Made by a program: the position numbers and the translations under genes | Part shown: positions 23,788 through 32,880 of the stretch, in pieces | Position numbering within the stretch: the stretch's first letter is position 1 | How the letters are laid out: each line of letters opens with the position of its first letter | DNA from: Calamus simplicifolius | Taxonomy: Eukaryota; Streptophyta; Magnoliopsida; Arecales; Arecaceae | NCBI GenBank assembly: GCA_900491605.1 | Contig: UESW01003828.1 | Span: 1,422,259-1,486,258, forward strand | DNA: 64,000 nucleotides | Direction: 5' to 3' | Notes under the pieces: generated by a model | Told to the model about the DNA's origin: nothing | What the model saw: only the letters and a program-made list of their open reading frames with translations | Database searches by the model: none

Positions 23788-25535
23788 TGTTGCCAGATGA
23801 TGCAACTTAAGAGGGGGTGAATTGGGTTTCTAAAAATTAATTTGATGAGTATGTACAATTAGCAATTATCAAAGTTTAAATGAAAAGTGATGTGTAATGA
23901 AGTGAAGAGATAATAGAGAACAATCAAACAATGACAAACACAAGAATTTTATAGTGGTTCAGTGCCAAACCCAGCACCTATGTTCATTTCTCAAAACCCC
24001 TTGGGAATTTTCACTCTAATCGTTATTCCAAATGATTACAATCCTAGCATCTCTGGCTAGCTTCTTATTTTATAGGCACAAGTGGGCCTTTCAACAAATC
24101 TCTCAAGGGTATAACTTTACCCTTACAAGTTTTAGCAACGTGAAACTAAATGGAACACAAGAGTAGCAAGATTAAATATAAGTAGCTCCTAGAATGAATA
24201 GATAAAATAATGAAATAGAACTTTACAGATTTGGAGTATCCGGCTTCTCCTTCTTTAGGATGAGCTTTGAGGAATGAATGAAGCCTCCTTATGGTTGTTG
24301 GAGCTTTGAATGATGCATTCAATGGGATTTGAACTTTTCCTTGAAAGCTCTTTGAATGCACCGGATCTTCTCTTGAATACTTTTAACCACTTTGAAAAGA
24401 TTTTAATGAACACACCAATAACTCTCAATAGCTCTTACAATTATTCATAATAAATACTTCAGCAACTCCCCTTCTCTTTTACAATAACTGCTTTACAAAG
24501 ATTTTCAATAACTTTTCTCTCTTTTTCTTCTTTTTTTTTTACACATTCTTCACTTGTTTTCCTTACGTTTTTTCGCTTGATTCACTTCCCTCAAACACTG
24601 TTTGAAATAGCATTTATACCCATTTAAAATTTTCTAGCCATTTGTAGCCATTAGAGGAGATTGGATGAAAATAGGAAGCATCAGAGTTTCAAAACTAGTC
24701 GTTATTGTACCAATTCCCTTGCTATAATCGACTATAGAGCCAACTATTTTCATTTTGCTCTCTATAAGGTGTATAGAAGCTGGCTTATGAGTCGGCTTGT
24801 TTCTAAAATCCTTCCGTAAAAGAAAGAGAGAATATAGGCTATCCAATTCCAAGGTTAAACCATGATTTTTTTTTTTCACAATAGTAGTTATAAGCAGACT
24901 ATTTTGGATGATAGCATGCTATAGCACTTTGTCCATTTTTAAGGAATTACAAACATATCCAAATAGCTGGACTATGAGCCGGCTATTTTCCCAATAGTCA
25001 CTCATAAGCCGACTTGTTTGAGAATGACATTGTACAGCCCCTTAAAAAAAAAAAAAACAGCATAAGTCCTTAAGAAATTGCTGCTTTGCCCAAATAACTG
25101 GCTTATGAACCGGCTCTTTTGGAAAGCAAAACAAGTCAGCTCATGAGCTGGCTATTTGCAAAAACTCTCTGTAACAACTAAAAAGGATGTTTAAAGCAAA
25201 GTTTGGCTTGAGTCACTCCAAGAAAAATGCTATGCTTTGAAAAACTATTTTAACACAAGAATTCATTCTGAAAAAGTTTTGGACCATTGGAAAATAGATA
25301 TTCTTTTGAAGCATTAGTCCAATGGCTTTTTAATAATATTTCGGACTTTAGAAAATAAAATCACATTAGCCTTATTTTATCTTTGTTTTATCTTTCATTA
25401 TATTTGCAGAATAATATTGATTTAGAATAACACTTCTTTCAAAAGATTCACCTGAAATTAATTTATTTCAACCATAATATCATTAATACTATACTTAATT
25501 AATTTATAGTCACCAAAATCAAAATAAAATCAACA
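23788..25535 (-). repeat. 5' LTR of copia B
   Basis: 1748 bp, plus-strand ends TGTTGCCAGATG and AAAATCAACA. Its outer ~100 bp resemble the A LTR (GAGGGGGTGAATTGGGTTTC). Between about 24725 and 25150 it carries repeated words of the type CTTATGAGCCGGCTATTT, with AGCCGGCT palindromic. The right flank is TTTTT; the left flank of B is lost. Confidence 0.85.
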
Positions 25536-25812
25536 TTTTTCTTTCTAAACTATTCCTAAATAAAAGAAATAATATCACCGTCACATTGCATGGGAAGTGT
25601 GTGCCCAATCTGTTCCTCGCTGGAGTCCCCAATCGAAAGCCTCCTTTCCTTCTTACCGAAGTTTATTCCTCTGAATGTGGTTCCAAAATCCCTTATTTGC
25701 TCTGCTTTCTCCACCCATTCTTCGCTCCCGTTTCGGTCCAATTAAAGTCATATTCCATTATATTTTAGCGTCTGGTCTTCCCCTTGTTTCTCTAATCGTC
25801 ATGTTGTTTTCC
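25536..25812. other. Flank of HHO-like fragment
   Basis: Unique, GC-intermediate sequence between the end of the B LTR and the HHO-like reading frame. It may include decayed 5' leader of that gene. Nothing else recognised. Confidence 0.3.
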
Positions 25813-26070
25813 ATGGGTCTCATGGAGCGAGTGTGGAGGAGCCGGGAGTACGTGGAAGCGCTCGAGGAGGAGCGCCGGAAGATCCAGGTCTTCCAGAGTG
25901 ATCTCCCCCTTTGTCTCCAACTCGTCACCCAAGCGATTAAAAGCATCAGGACGTAGATGGAGAGCAGCGAGGAGACGATGACGAATGGGCCCATGCTGGA
26001 GGAGTTCATCCCCTTGAAGCTGACCTCTTCTTCGATCGAAGAGGAGAAGAGGGCTTCTCTAAAAGGGTAA
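25813..26070 (+). pseudogene. HHO/NIGT1 (HRS1-homolog) transcription-factor N-terminal fragment
   Basis: The frame reads REYVEALEEERRKIQVFQ, LPLCLQLVTQAI, then a TAG, then in the same frame TNGPMLEEFIPLKLTSS to a TAA at 26068. This is the conserved N-terminal region of HHO/NIGT1 MYB (GARP-type) factors, which repress nitrate and phosphate starvation genes in the nucleus. In family members the position of the TAG is usually filled by a residue in the CRQ/CRK-type stretch. The DNA-binding MYB domain, normally encoded in later exons, is absent from the window. It is therefore a dead first-exon copy or an exon relic. It is GC-richer than its surroundings and lies in the gene island with the UGT. 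Identification rests on the motif match recalled from family members. Confidence 0.72.
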
Positions 26071-26106
26071 CAAGCGGGAGGGAGAGAACCTTGGGATGAG
26101 TTCATG

Positions 26107-26985
26107 CTACCACCTCCTTAAAATCCTTCCGTTCCCAAAAGAACTCCATGGCATGACATAGATTTCACTTATGCTTCTCTTTAACAAAATGATTTCTTTA
26201 ACAAGCCGAAACTAAATATTAGGATTTTTTGTTCAACAAGCCAAAACAAAGCCCATTCCTCTTTTTGTTCAACAAGCCAAAACAAAATGCTTTCTTTAAC
26301 GCTTATAGATTTTTCTTTCTTTACTTAAATAAAATGGTATCCTTATTCAAACTCAATAAATTAAGATAGAGATATTATGACTCTAATACTAACTGTTAAA
26401 TAAATCAAGGCATATAGGTATACTGTATAAATTAAATATATTAAATATTAGAATCAATAAATTATCTTTGATCCTTGAAATTTATCTATGATTTCTTTAT
26501 ATATCTAGTCGTGGTTGCAAACCATAATTATTCAACTTTTCAATTAAATGCTTTTGAATTATATAATAGATGATGTATGCCTCTATGATTTATTCTTAAT
26601 TAAAAATTTAATTTTTTTATATTTTCTTTTTAAAGGAAAGAAAAGGGAATGATCTCTTTCCTTTCATAAAGAAACTTAAAACTTTCTTTTCTCACATATT
26701 TCTATCGCATTGAGCATTATCACTTTTATCTGAGCATTATCTGCATCTAATTGAATGTTATTTTTAAATAATTATAAAATAAAAATAAAATAGAATAGAA
26801 TCATCTCTTATAGGTTATAATAATGATCGCATATATTTCTAAAGAAAAAAAATTATATAGTAATTTTTTTAGCAAATTAAGTAAAATTAAAAATTGCTGG
26901 GTACCATATCATTCTTTATAAATTTTTTAAAAGGGCTTTTACTAACTAATGCATGAAAAATATTTTTATGAGGAATATATATATA
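26107..26985. other. AT-rich intergenic sequence
   Basis: About 880 bp with no gene, repeat or element end that I can support. A short (AT)n run lies at about 26978-26995. Confidence 0.4.
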
Positions 26986-26995
26986 TATATATATT

Positions 26996-27780
26996 GATGC
27001 GGTGATCCAACATCGTTATAGTTAACGGTGAAGGTAACTGATGAAGCCCTACCTCGGTCCCGTGAAGTGGCTTCGGCCTTCGAGGTCTTCTCGACCTCCG
27101 AGATCCCTCCGGCTTCGGATCTGGCGTCCCCTCGGCTTCGGCCTTGAACTCTGCCTTCCCTCGGTCTCGGACCTGGCGTCCCCTCGGCCTCCCCTTGGCC
27201 TCGACCTCGGCCTCGGCCTTGGACCTGGCGTCCTCTCAGCCTCAGCTTCGGACCTGGCCTCCCCTCGGCCTCGACTTTTGATCTCATGTCTGCTACCTCG
27301 AGCCCCCGACACACCCACGTGGTCCGACTGTCTGTGGCGGTCACGTGGCCCACTACTCTCTGCAACAGCGCGTGTCCACGTTCCGTAGCGCGCACGCATG
27401 ACACGACTGGTCATCTACCATCTGTAGCGCCGCGCTCCGCAGGTAGCCGATGGGGCAAGATATCTCTAACATGCTCAGTGACGGTTGCGATCTGTCATTG
27501 TCGGCCTAGCCATCCGTTCACTATCGGATAATGATGTTTCGAAATCTTTAACCTTCTGGAAGTAGGAAAAGGTACTTTGGATAAGTATAAAAGGTTCACT
27601 CTTGCAACGAGATGGAGGAGTCTGAATTCAAGTTCTCTAGTTTTTATTCCGTTAATTTACTCTTATCTATTTCAAAGTTGCTGAGTTGAGTATCAAAGGT
27701 TCTCATTAAAGTATTCAATCTCTGAGGACTTTTTTTTGCATGAGCACTTTGAAAAGAAGGTCCTTCGTCTTCCAACGCAG
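26996..27780 (+). repeat. Decayed LTR-like segment with GC-rich repeats
   Basis: Begins TGATGCGGTG. It has a GC-rich stretch (27040-27300) with recurring CGGACCTGGCGTCCCCTCGG-type words, then GTATAAAAGG at about 27586, and a tail ending CTGAGGACTTTTTTTTGCA. This TATA-plus-tail layout resembles the LTR of Tat-type gypsy elements. No matching LTR or target duplication is visible, so it is at most a degenerate solo LTR. GC-rich frames within it are repeat artefacts. Confidence 0.35.
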
Positions 27781-27820
<40 letters not shown>

Positions 27821-27824
27821 TGAC

Positions 27825-27897
<73 letters not shown>
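27781..27897. repeat. Poly(A) run followed by (TA)n microsatellite
   Basis: An A-run of about 38 bases, the spacer GCTTGACTTAA, then about 34 TA dinucleotides. The pair is prone to replication slippage and assembly error. Confidence 0.95.
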
Positions 27898-27900
<3 letters not shown>

Positions 27901-28006
27901 GCATCTTATCTGCGAGTGCGGGCAAGGCTGTCTTCGCGTTTCAAGTTCCCAGGTGCAGGACCCTTGATGCGCATGGATATCACGCTTTAAATAGTAAAAG
28001 CCAACT

Positions 28007-28129
28007 ACGTGGTTTCTGTGGTACTGATTATTTCCATACACGCAACACGGGGACAGAAATAAGGTGGCAGCATCTCACGTGGTCCTGCCTCCGAGTTGGT
28101 GCGGTCTAATCTTATGTTTAATACGTGGC
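28007..28129. promoter_or_regulatory. Cluster of three ACGTGG (G-box/ABRE-like) motifs
   Basis: ACGTGG at 28007, CACGTGG at 28076 and ACGTGGC at 28123, within 123 bp. They lie 1.1-1.3 kb upstream of the UGT start. Such cores bind bZIP/bHLH factors in plants, but the link to the UGT is only positional. Confidence 0.3.
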
Positions 28130-28190
28130 AGCCGTGGCTTAAAAACAAAATATATCCTGTCCCTACGACGGTGCCGCCGCACAGGAGCAT

Positions 28191-28365
28191 TGAAAAAGTC
28201 TTTATAGTTTATGCATCGATTTTTTTTTATGCATAATATATATATTAACCATATAAAGTAATCATTCATACAAATCGATCATATACGAAGACTTAACGAA
28301 TCTTTGCACGATGCATCGATATGCGGATCAATTTGCACAATCACAGTCATGCATAGACTTTTTCA
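28191..28365. repeat. Short inverted-repeat segment (possible MITE remnant)
   Basis: TGAAAAAGTCT at 28191-28201 and its exact reverse complement AGACTTTTTCA at 28355-28365 bound 175 bp of AT-rich DNA with several ATGCAT words. No target duplication is evident. Confidence 0.35.
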
Positions 28366-28400
28366 AAAGATTATGCATCATAATCATAATTGATGCGTAC

Positions 28401-28437
28401 ATATTAAAAGTAAAAAAAATAAATTTACTTTTAATAT
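28401..28437. repeat. Perfect 14-bp inverted repeat (hairpin)
   Basis: ATATTAAAAGTAAA at 28401-28414 and its exact complement TTTACTTTTAATAT at 28424-28437, separated by 9 bases. It is AT-only, so a weak stem; not terminator-like in a plant context. Confidence 0.6.
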
Positions 28438-28439
28438 AT

Positions 28440-29050
28440 CTATGCATTCATCGTATTTTAATCATCGTTTGTAGTATCTTTGCTCTGCATTACCGATGCA
28501 GCGAAACTTTTTCAAACTGATTGCTATCTCGTGGTAACAAACCAACTGATCCTGGATATGGTCCTCAAAGCCCTCTCTCCATTATCGCTGGGATACGACC
28601 CATTATATTCGAGGACCAGAAGCCATGCCCATGTGGTGACTAAGCCTAGTGTCCTTGCGGAGCCAATTTAACTTATTTATGATCCAGCCAAACTCGTAGA
28701 CATGACCTCCCAAAGCGCGCCGACCTCGTTGTTCTCCACTCTATTTCTTTTTTCTCGTTATGTGAACTTTTAAATCTAAAACTGTAAATGTGTGTGTGTG
28801 TTTTTTTTTTTCTGTTTAACTTAAACATTAATTTTGACATGAAATTAACGTCCGGATAATATTAAAAGAAATCCAATTTTTATTTTTTACGGGAGGCAGT
28901 TTACAAACATGAATATTTAAATTTATACTAATATTTAATAATTTTATAAATTAAATTTATACTTTAGATGCATTTAATAGTTGAGTTGTTTTTTTTAAAG
29001 GTACTTGAAATTAAGTGTTTTTCACGTGTTCCACTCTGACTTTTTTTTTT
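28440..29050. other. Intergenic DNA upstream of the UGT
   Basis: AT-rich sequence with a short (TG)n at about 28790-28800 and T-runs. No gene or element recognised. Confidence 0.4.
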
Positions 29051-29180
29051 TTGAATCAAGACAGGTCGGGAAAGTTAAAAGGCAATCAATAATCGCCCCT
29101 CCATGAGAGTCCCCGGCCACCCGCCCGTCCACCCCCGATTTTATTTTGAATCAAGACAGGCCTTTAATGTATATATTGGG
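29051..29180 (+). promoter_or_regulatory. Candidate UGT promoter with 95-bp direct duplication and TATA box
   Basis: TTGAATCAAGACAGG occurs at 29051 and 29146. The copies continue with diverged but alignable sequence (GGGAAAG, AGGCAATC or TGGCATCGA, then CC-rich). GTATATATTGG at about 29168-29178 is a good TATA box 93 bp before the ATG. The duplication places a second copy of the upstream block right at the core promoter. Confidence 0.5.
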
Positions 29181-29270
29181 AAAGCTAATCTGGCATCGAT
29201 AGGTGCCCCCCAGCGGCCAGAAAAGCCCCCCATCGTCGCCACCCTTTCTAAAGATCAGTAGCGGTGGATC

Positions 29271-30719
29271 ATGGGTTCCGTTCATCAACCTCTTCACCTG
29301 GTCTTTTTCCCGTTCCTTGCCCGTAGCCACATGATTCCGATGCTGGAGTTCACCCGCATCGCCGCCGAGCGCGGCGTCAAGGCCACCATCGTCACCACCC
29401 CAGCCAATGCCCGTCTCGTCGAACCAACTGTCGATCTCGCCAACTCCTCCATCTCGTCCTCCCAGCCACCTATGGACCTCCGCATTATACCCTTTGCCGC
29501 CGCTGAATTCGGCCTTCCAGAGGGCTGTGAGAACCTCACCGCCCTCCCCGTCTCCCTCGCCGCCAACTTCTTCGGTGCCGTCAACGCCCTCCGTGCGCCC
29601 CTCGACGCCCTCCTCCGCGACCTCTGCCCCGTTGATGCCCTCGTCTCGGACGCCCTCCTCCCCTGGACCACCGAACTCGCCGCCAACCATGGCGTCCGCC
29701 CACTCGTTTTCCAGACCGGCGGTCTCTTCGGCCTCTGCGCAGCCTATGACCTCCGCCTCCACCGCCCCCACGAGTCTATATCCTCCCGCTCCGAGCCCTT
29801 CTCCATCCCAGGCTTCCCCCATCCCATCAAGCTCACACGCGCCGAGCTCCCGGAGATCTTCGACTTCCCTTTCATGCTCGACGTCCTCCTCGAGGCCGAG
29901 CTCTCCAGCTACGGCGTCATCGTCAACACCTTCTACGCCCTCGAGCCTGACTACGCCGAGCGCTACTATAAGTTGGGTGCCAGGAAAGTCTTCCTCGTCG
30001 GTCCGGTCAGCCTCGCCGGAGCCCAGCCAACGGCGGACAAGAAGGACGACGACCCCGGCGTTGGCCGCGACGCCACGCTGAGGTGGCTAGACGGGAAGGA
30101 GGAAGACTCGGTGATGTACGTGTCCTTCGGGACGACGTGCCGGTTCAGCGACGAGCAGCTTCGGGAGCTGGCGCTGGGGCTGGAGGCGGGTGGCCACCCA
30201 TTCGTGTGGGCGCTGCGGGCGGAGGAGGAGACGTGGATGCCGGATGGGTACGAGAAGAGGGTCGCCGGCCGGGGGCTGGTGGTGCGGGATTGGGTTCCGC
30301 AGCGGGAGATCCTGGCCCACCGAGCTGTGGGGGGGTTCCTGACCCACTGCGGATGGGGCTCGATAGTGGATGGGGTGTGCGCTGGGGTGCCTTTGGCCGC
30401 TTGGCCCCTTCACTCGGAGCAATTCGTGTTAGAAAAATTATTGGTGGACGTGCTGAAGATAGCGAGGCCCGTGTGGGAGGGGCTCAAAAGCGTGGTGGAC
30501 GAGGAGAAGGTGGTGGTGCCGGCGGCGGCGGTGGCGAGAGCGGTGACGCTGCTCATGAGCGGTGGCGACGAGTTGGCGGCCATGAGAAGAAGAGTGCGAG
30601 CGCTGGCGGAGATGGGGCGGCAGGCGATGGCGGAGGGTGGAGCGTCCTACGAGGGCATGAGCCGCCTCATCAAGGAGCTGATGGCGAGCCGAGATGAGCG
30701 TCGAAAGTCCGAGGAGTGA
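29271..30719 (+). CDS. Family-1 UDP-glycosyltransferase (UGT73-like)
   Basis: A 482-residue, single-exon protein, full length for plant family-1 UGTs, which transfer a sugar from a UDP-sugar to a small acceptor such as a flavonoid, coumarin or terpenoid in the cytosol. N-terminal acceptor domain: FFPFLARSHMIPMLEF has the catalytic His at residue 20, and VSDALLPW supplies the activating Asp at 127. The PSPG donor box spans residues 341-384: it starts WVPQREILAHRAVGGF, carries HCGWGS and ends in EQ. The final Gln usually goes with UDP-glucose. Two PSPG positions are unusual: Gly363 replaces the near-invariant Asn of HCGWNS, and Asp367 replaces the conserved Glu. The N-terminal pattern resembles UGT73 (group D). 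No signal peptide or membrane segment, as expected. The GC-rich coding sequence contrasts with its AT-rich flanks. The start is the first ATG, with a TATA box 93 bp upstream. Acceptor cannot be predicted. Confidence 0.93.
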   Translation: MGSVHQPLHLVFFPFLARSHMIPMLEFTRIAAERGVKATIVTTPANARLVEPTVDLANSSISSSQPPMDLRIIPFAAAEFGLPEGCENLTALPVSLAANFFGAVNALRAPLDALLRDLCPVDALVSDALLPWTTELAANHGVRPLVFQTGGLFGLCAAYDLRLHRPHESISSRSEPFSIPGFPHPIKLTRAELPEIFDFPFMLDVLLEAELSSYGVIVNTFYALEPDYAERYYKLGARKVFLVGPVSLAGAQPTADKKDDDPGVGRDATLRWLDGKEEDSVMYVSFGTTCRFSDEQLRELALGLEAGGHPFVWALRAEEETWMPDGYEKRVAGRGLVVRDWVPQREILAHRAVGGFLTHCGWGSIVDGVCAGVPLAAWPLHSEQFVLEKLLVDVLKIARPVWEGLKSVVDEEKVVVPAAAVARAVTLLMSGGDELAAMRRRVRALAEMGRQAMAEGGASYEGMSRLIKELMASRDERRKSEE

Positions 30720-31092
30720 TAATGCCGGTTAGTCGGTGGCTACGCCGTCCACCTGAGTGCAAATCGTCGCTGAATAATTTCACCGAACGTTGAACCTTTT
30801 CGTTTCCCCCGCTATAAATTGCATCGGATCCCTCGGTGAATTTCTGTTTATATATGAAGCGCGTCTATGCTTTATTATAACGTAGGGTACAACTCTGATT
30901 GCTTGATGCTGGAGGGCAAGAACCTATGAGTGAATGCCTATAACCTAGGGTGTGGTTCTCCTGCTCAGGCTACGCTTATCGGTGCCTCTAGCATCCTAGG
31001 TTTCTTCCTCACTAAAGTCTGGCACGAGTAATTCCTGTCATATCATTTGGCAGCATCCATCCCTCTAGTACGTCTAGCACCGAAGCTACGTG
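30720..31092. other. UGT 3' flank
   Basis: Sequence between the UGT stop and copia element G. It should contain the UGT 3' UTR; no canonical polyadenylation signal stands out. No other gene seen. Confidence 0.4.
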
Positions 31093-31097
31093 AAAAC

Positions 31098-31426
31098 TGA
31101 TTTAAAAAAAAAAAATCGAACTTCTTTAACAACAGTTTAAAAAAAAATAAAATTTTTAAAAATAAAATAAAAAATAAAGCTTATCCAATGCATTCATCAA
31201 AAATAAAAATCATTTAAAAATTTTTAAAAAGAAATTGAAAGAAATAATTTGTAACAAAAAAGTTAGAGGCATTTTACCTTTTATCTAACAATTTATAAAA
31301 CTAACAAACCTATGTATCAAAAAAAAAAAAAAAAATGAAAAGCAAAATATGGGATATGTTGATGAGCTTTTAATCAACCTTAAAATAGAAGAACGTGAGA
31401 TGCCTAAATTCTATATTATTTTGATA
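31098..31426 (-). repeat. 3' LTR of copia G
   Basis: 329 bp that align by eye with 59091-59454 (shared CTAACAATTTAT.AAA.TAAC, then AAATTCTATATTATTT). More diverged than the LTR pair of element A, consistent with age. Confidence 0.7.
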
Positions 31427-31515
31427 CATCCTCTTAATGTAGATATTCTTAATTTTTTTTTCAAGTATAAAAAATATTTTTGATAATAATACTTTTATGA
31501 ATATTTCTGCTAATT
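31427..31515 (-). pseudogene. Copia G RNase H C-terminus
   Basis: The minus strand reads LAEIFIKVL, a match to the LADIFTKAL motif that ends copia RNase H, and then runs into the 3' LTR. It is the continuation of the RNase H cut at 45119. Confidence 0.6.
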
Positions 31516-32439
31516 ATTATATTTAATATTATAAAATAAAATATAAATAAAGAGACAATGAAAATTGCAAGCCATACTATAAAAAAAAATTACCTAGAAT
31601 TTTTTTCATAAAGAAAGATATAAAAATCATAGGAAAAGGCTTTTCCTATAATTTTTTTCATCGGCAAAAGTTTAATAAAGTCATAGGCAAAGATGTGTCG
31701 GAAAAACCTTTGCCTACAACTTTCAGACAATCATAAAGAAAGAGAAAAATTTTTTCCTACGATTTTGTTCATAGATAAAGGTTATTTTTCATAGGGAAAG
31801 ATTGATCAAAATTTAAAATATAAATTTAAATTTTAAAAACTTTTGCCGATGAAAATGAAAAGTCATAGGAAAAGATAAAAAATAAATATTTTTTCATTAA
31901 TTTTTAGAAAACTCATAGAAAAATGTTGCCTAATAATAAATTTTAATGATCTCTTTTCCTATGAGAAAAGTCAAATCGTAGGGACAAATCAAGAAAAGTA
32001 CTTTTTAATCTAAATCTTTCCCTATAAGAGTGCTTAAAATCATAGAAAAAAGTGGTAAGGTTAATATTTTTTTAAGTATTTACCTACGAGAAAAGCAAAA
32101 ATTATAGAAAAAAGTGATTAAATTATTATTTTTTAATAATTTTTACCTATGAGAATAATTTAAATCGTAGAAAAAAAATGATAAATAAATATTTTTTTAT
32201 TTTTTCCTACGAAATATCTAAAATCCTAGGAAAAAGTGAGTTATAAATTATATATACCTAAAGCTTTACCTACAAGAAATGCAAAAATCATAGTGAAAAG
32301 TTTAGATTAATAACATTTGCTCTAATTTTTTCCTATGAAATAACTCTAAAATTATAGGAAAAGATTTGAAATATTATTTTTTAGAATATAATTTATTTAT
32401 TTTATATTTTTTTAAATATTAGAAACCGTATCAAAACAA

Positions 32440-32880
32440 ATAATATGATTCATTACTAAGACCAAAATACATACAATATCCATTACATATAAAAAGTTTT
32501 TACATAAAAATAAAAGATAAAACTAAAACTAAAACATAAAAGTAAAAATAAAACATGATAGTAATAAAAGATAAACATGATGCATCTCCATTGGAGGTAG
32601 AGACAATACTCCTTTATCGAGGTTTCTTTATTGCCTTTATTCTAGGAATCGATTTCAAGCCTTTGTGATAGCTAAGACATGTACCGAACGTCATCAATGA
32701 TGTCATCCTTAATATTATTTTTACTTTCATAGCTATCTTCCTGGGTGGATAATGACATGTAACGTTAAAGAATTTTTCCTACAAATAAAGTAATTTAAAA
32801 ATTAAATAATATATTCTAAAATTAAACATAATAATAATAATAATATATATCTTCATTGTACAACATCGTTGATCCATCCA
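32440..32880. other. CACTA interior, left, unassigned
   Basis: AT-rich sequence after the left subterminal repeats. No reading frame or motif I can assign. Confidence 0.35.

Larger units (their letters stand above)
7392..25535 (-). mobile_element. Ty1/copia element B (SIRE-like), 3' LTR missing, split by element A
   Basis: A minus-strand copia element in the order 5' LTR (23788-25535), PBS (23774-23785, TGGTATCAAAGC on the minus strand), gag, protease, integrase, RT, RNase H and accessory ORF. Element A and one copy of its ATGGT target duplication interrupt the integrase. The reading MLCESKHPKYFWAKA at the left junction is continuous with the right side, which places the break exactly. No second copy of the 1748-bp LTR is visible at the left end, so B is 3'-truncated near 7.0-7.4 kb. 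All domains carry frameshifts or stops. The accessory ORF and coiled-coil-rich gag suggest the SIRE/Maximus lineage; this is an inference. Confidence 0.85.

Noticed and set aside
27049..27531. GC-rich frames near the decayed LTR-like segment
   Set aside because: Repeats of GGACCTGGCGTCCCCTCGG-type words translate to Arg/Gly/Ala strings; no domain.
27715..28041. Frame of repeating Tyr-Ile residues
   Set aside because: Translation of the (TA)n microsatellite and poly(A) run.
29151..29822. 223-codon minus-strand frame opposite the UGT
   Set aside because: Antisense shadow of a GC-rich coding sequence with strong GC3; Gly/Glu-rich composition and no domain.
29407..30697. Plus-strand frames in the other phases of the UGT (224 and 204 codons)
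   Set aside because: Low-complexity Ser/Pro and Gly/Arg peptides that overlap the well-supported UGT frame.
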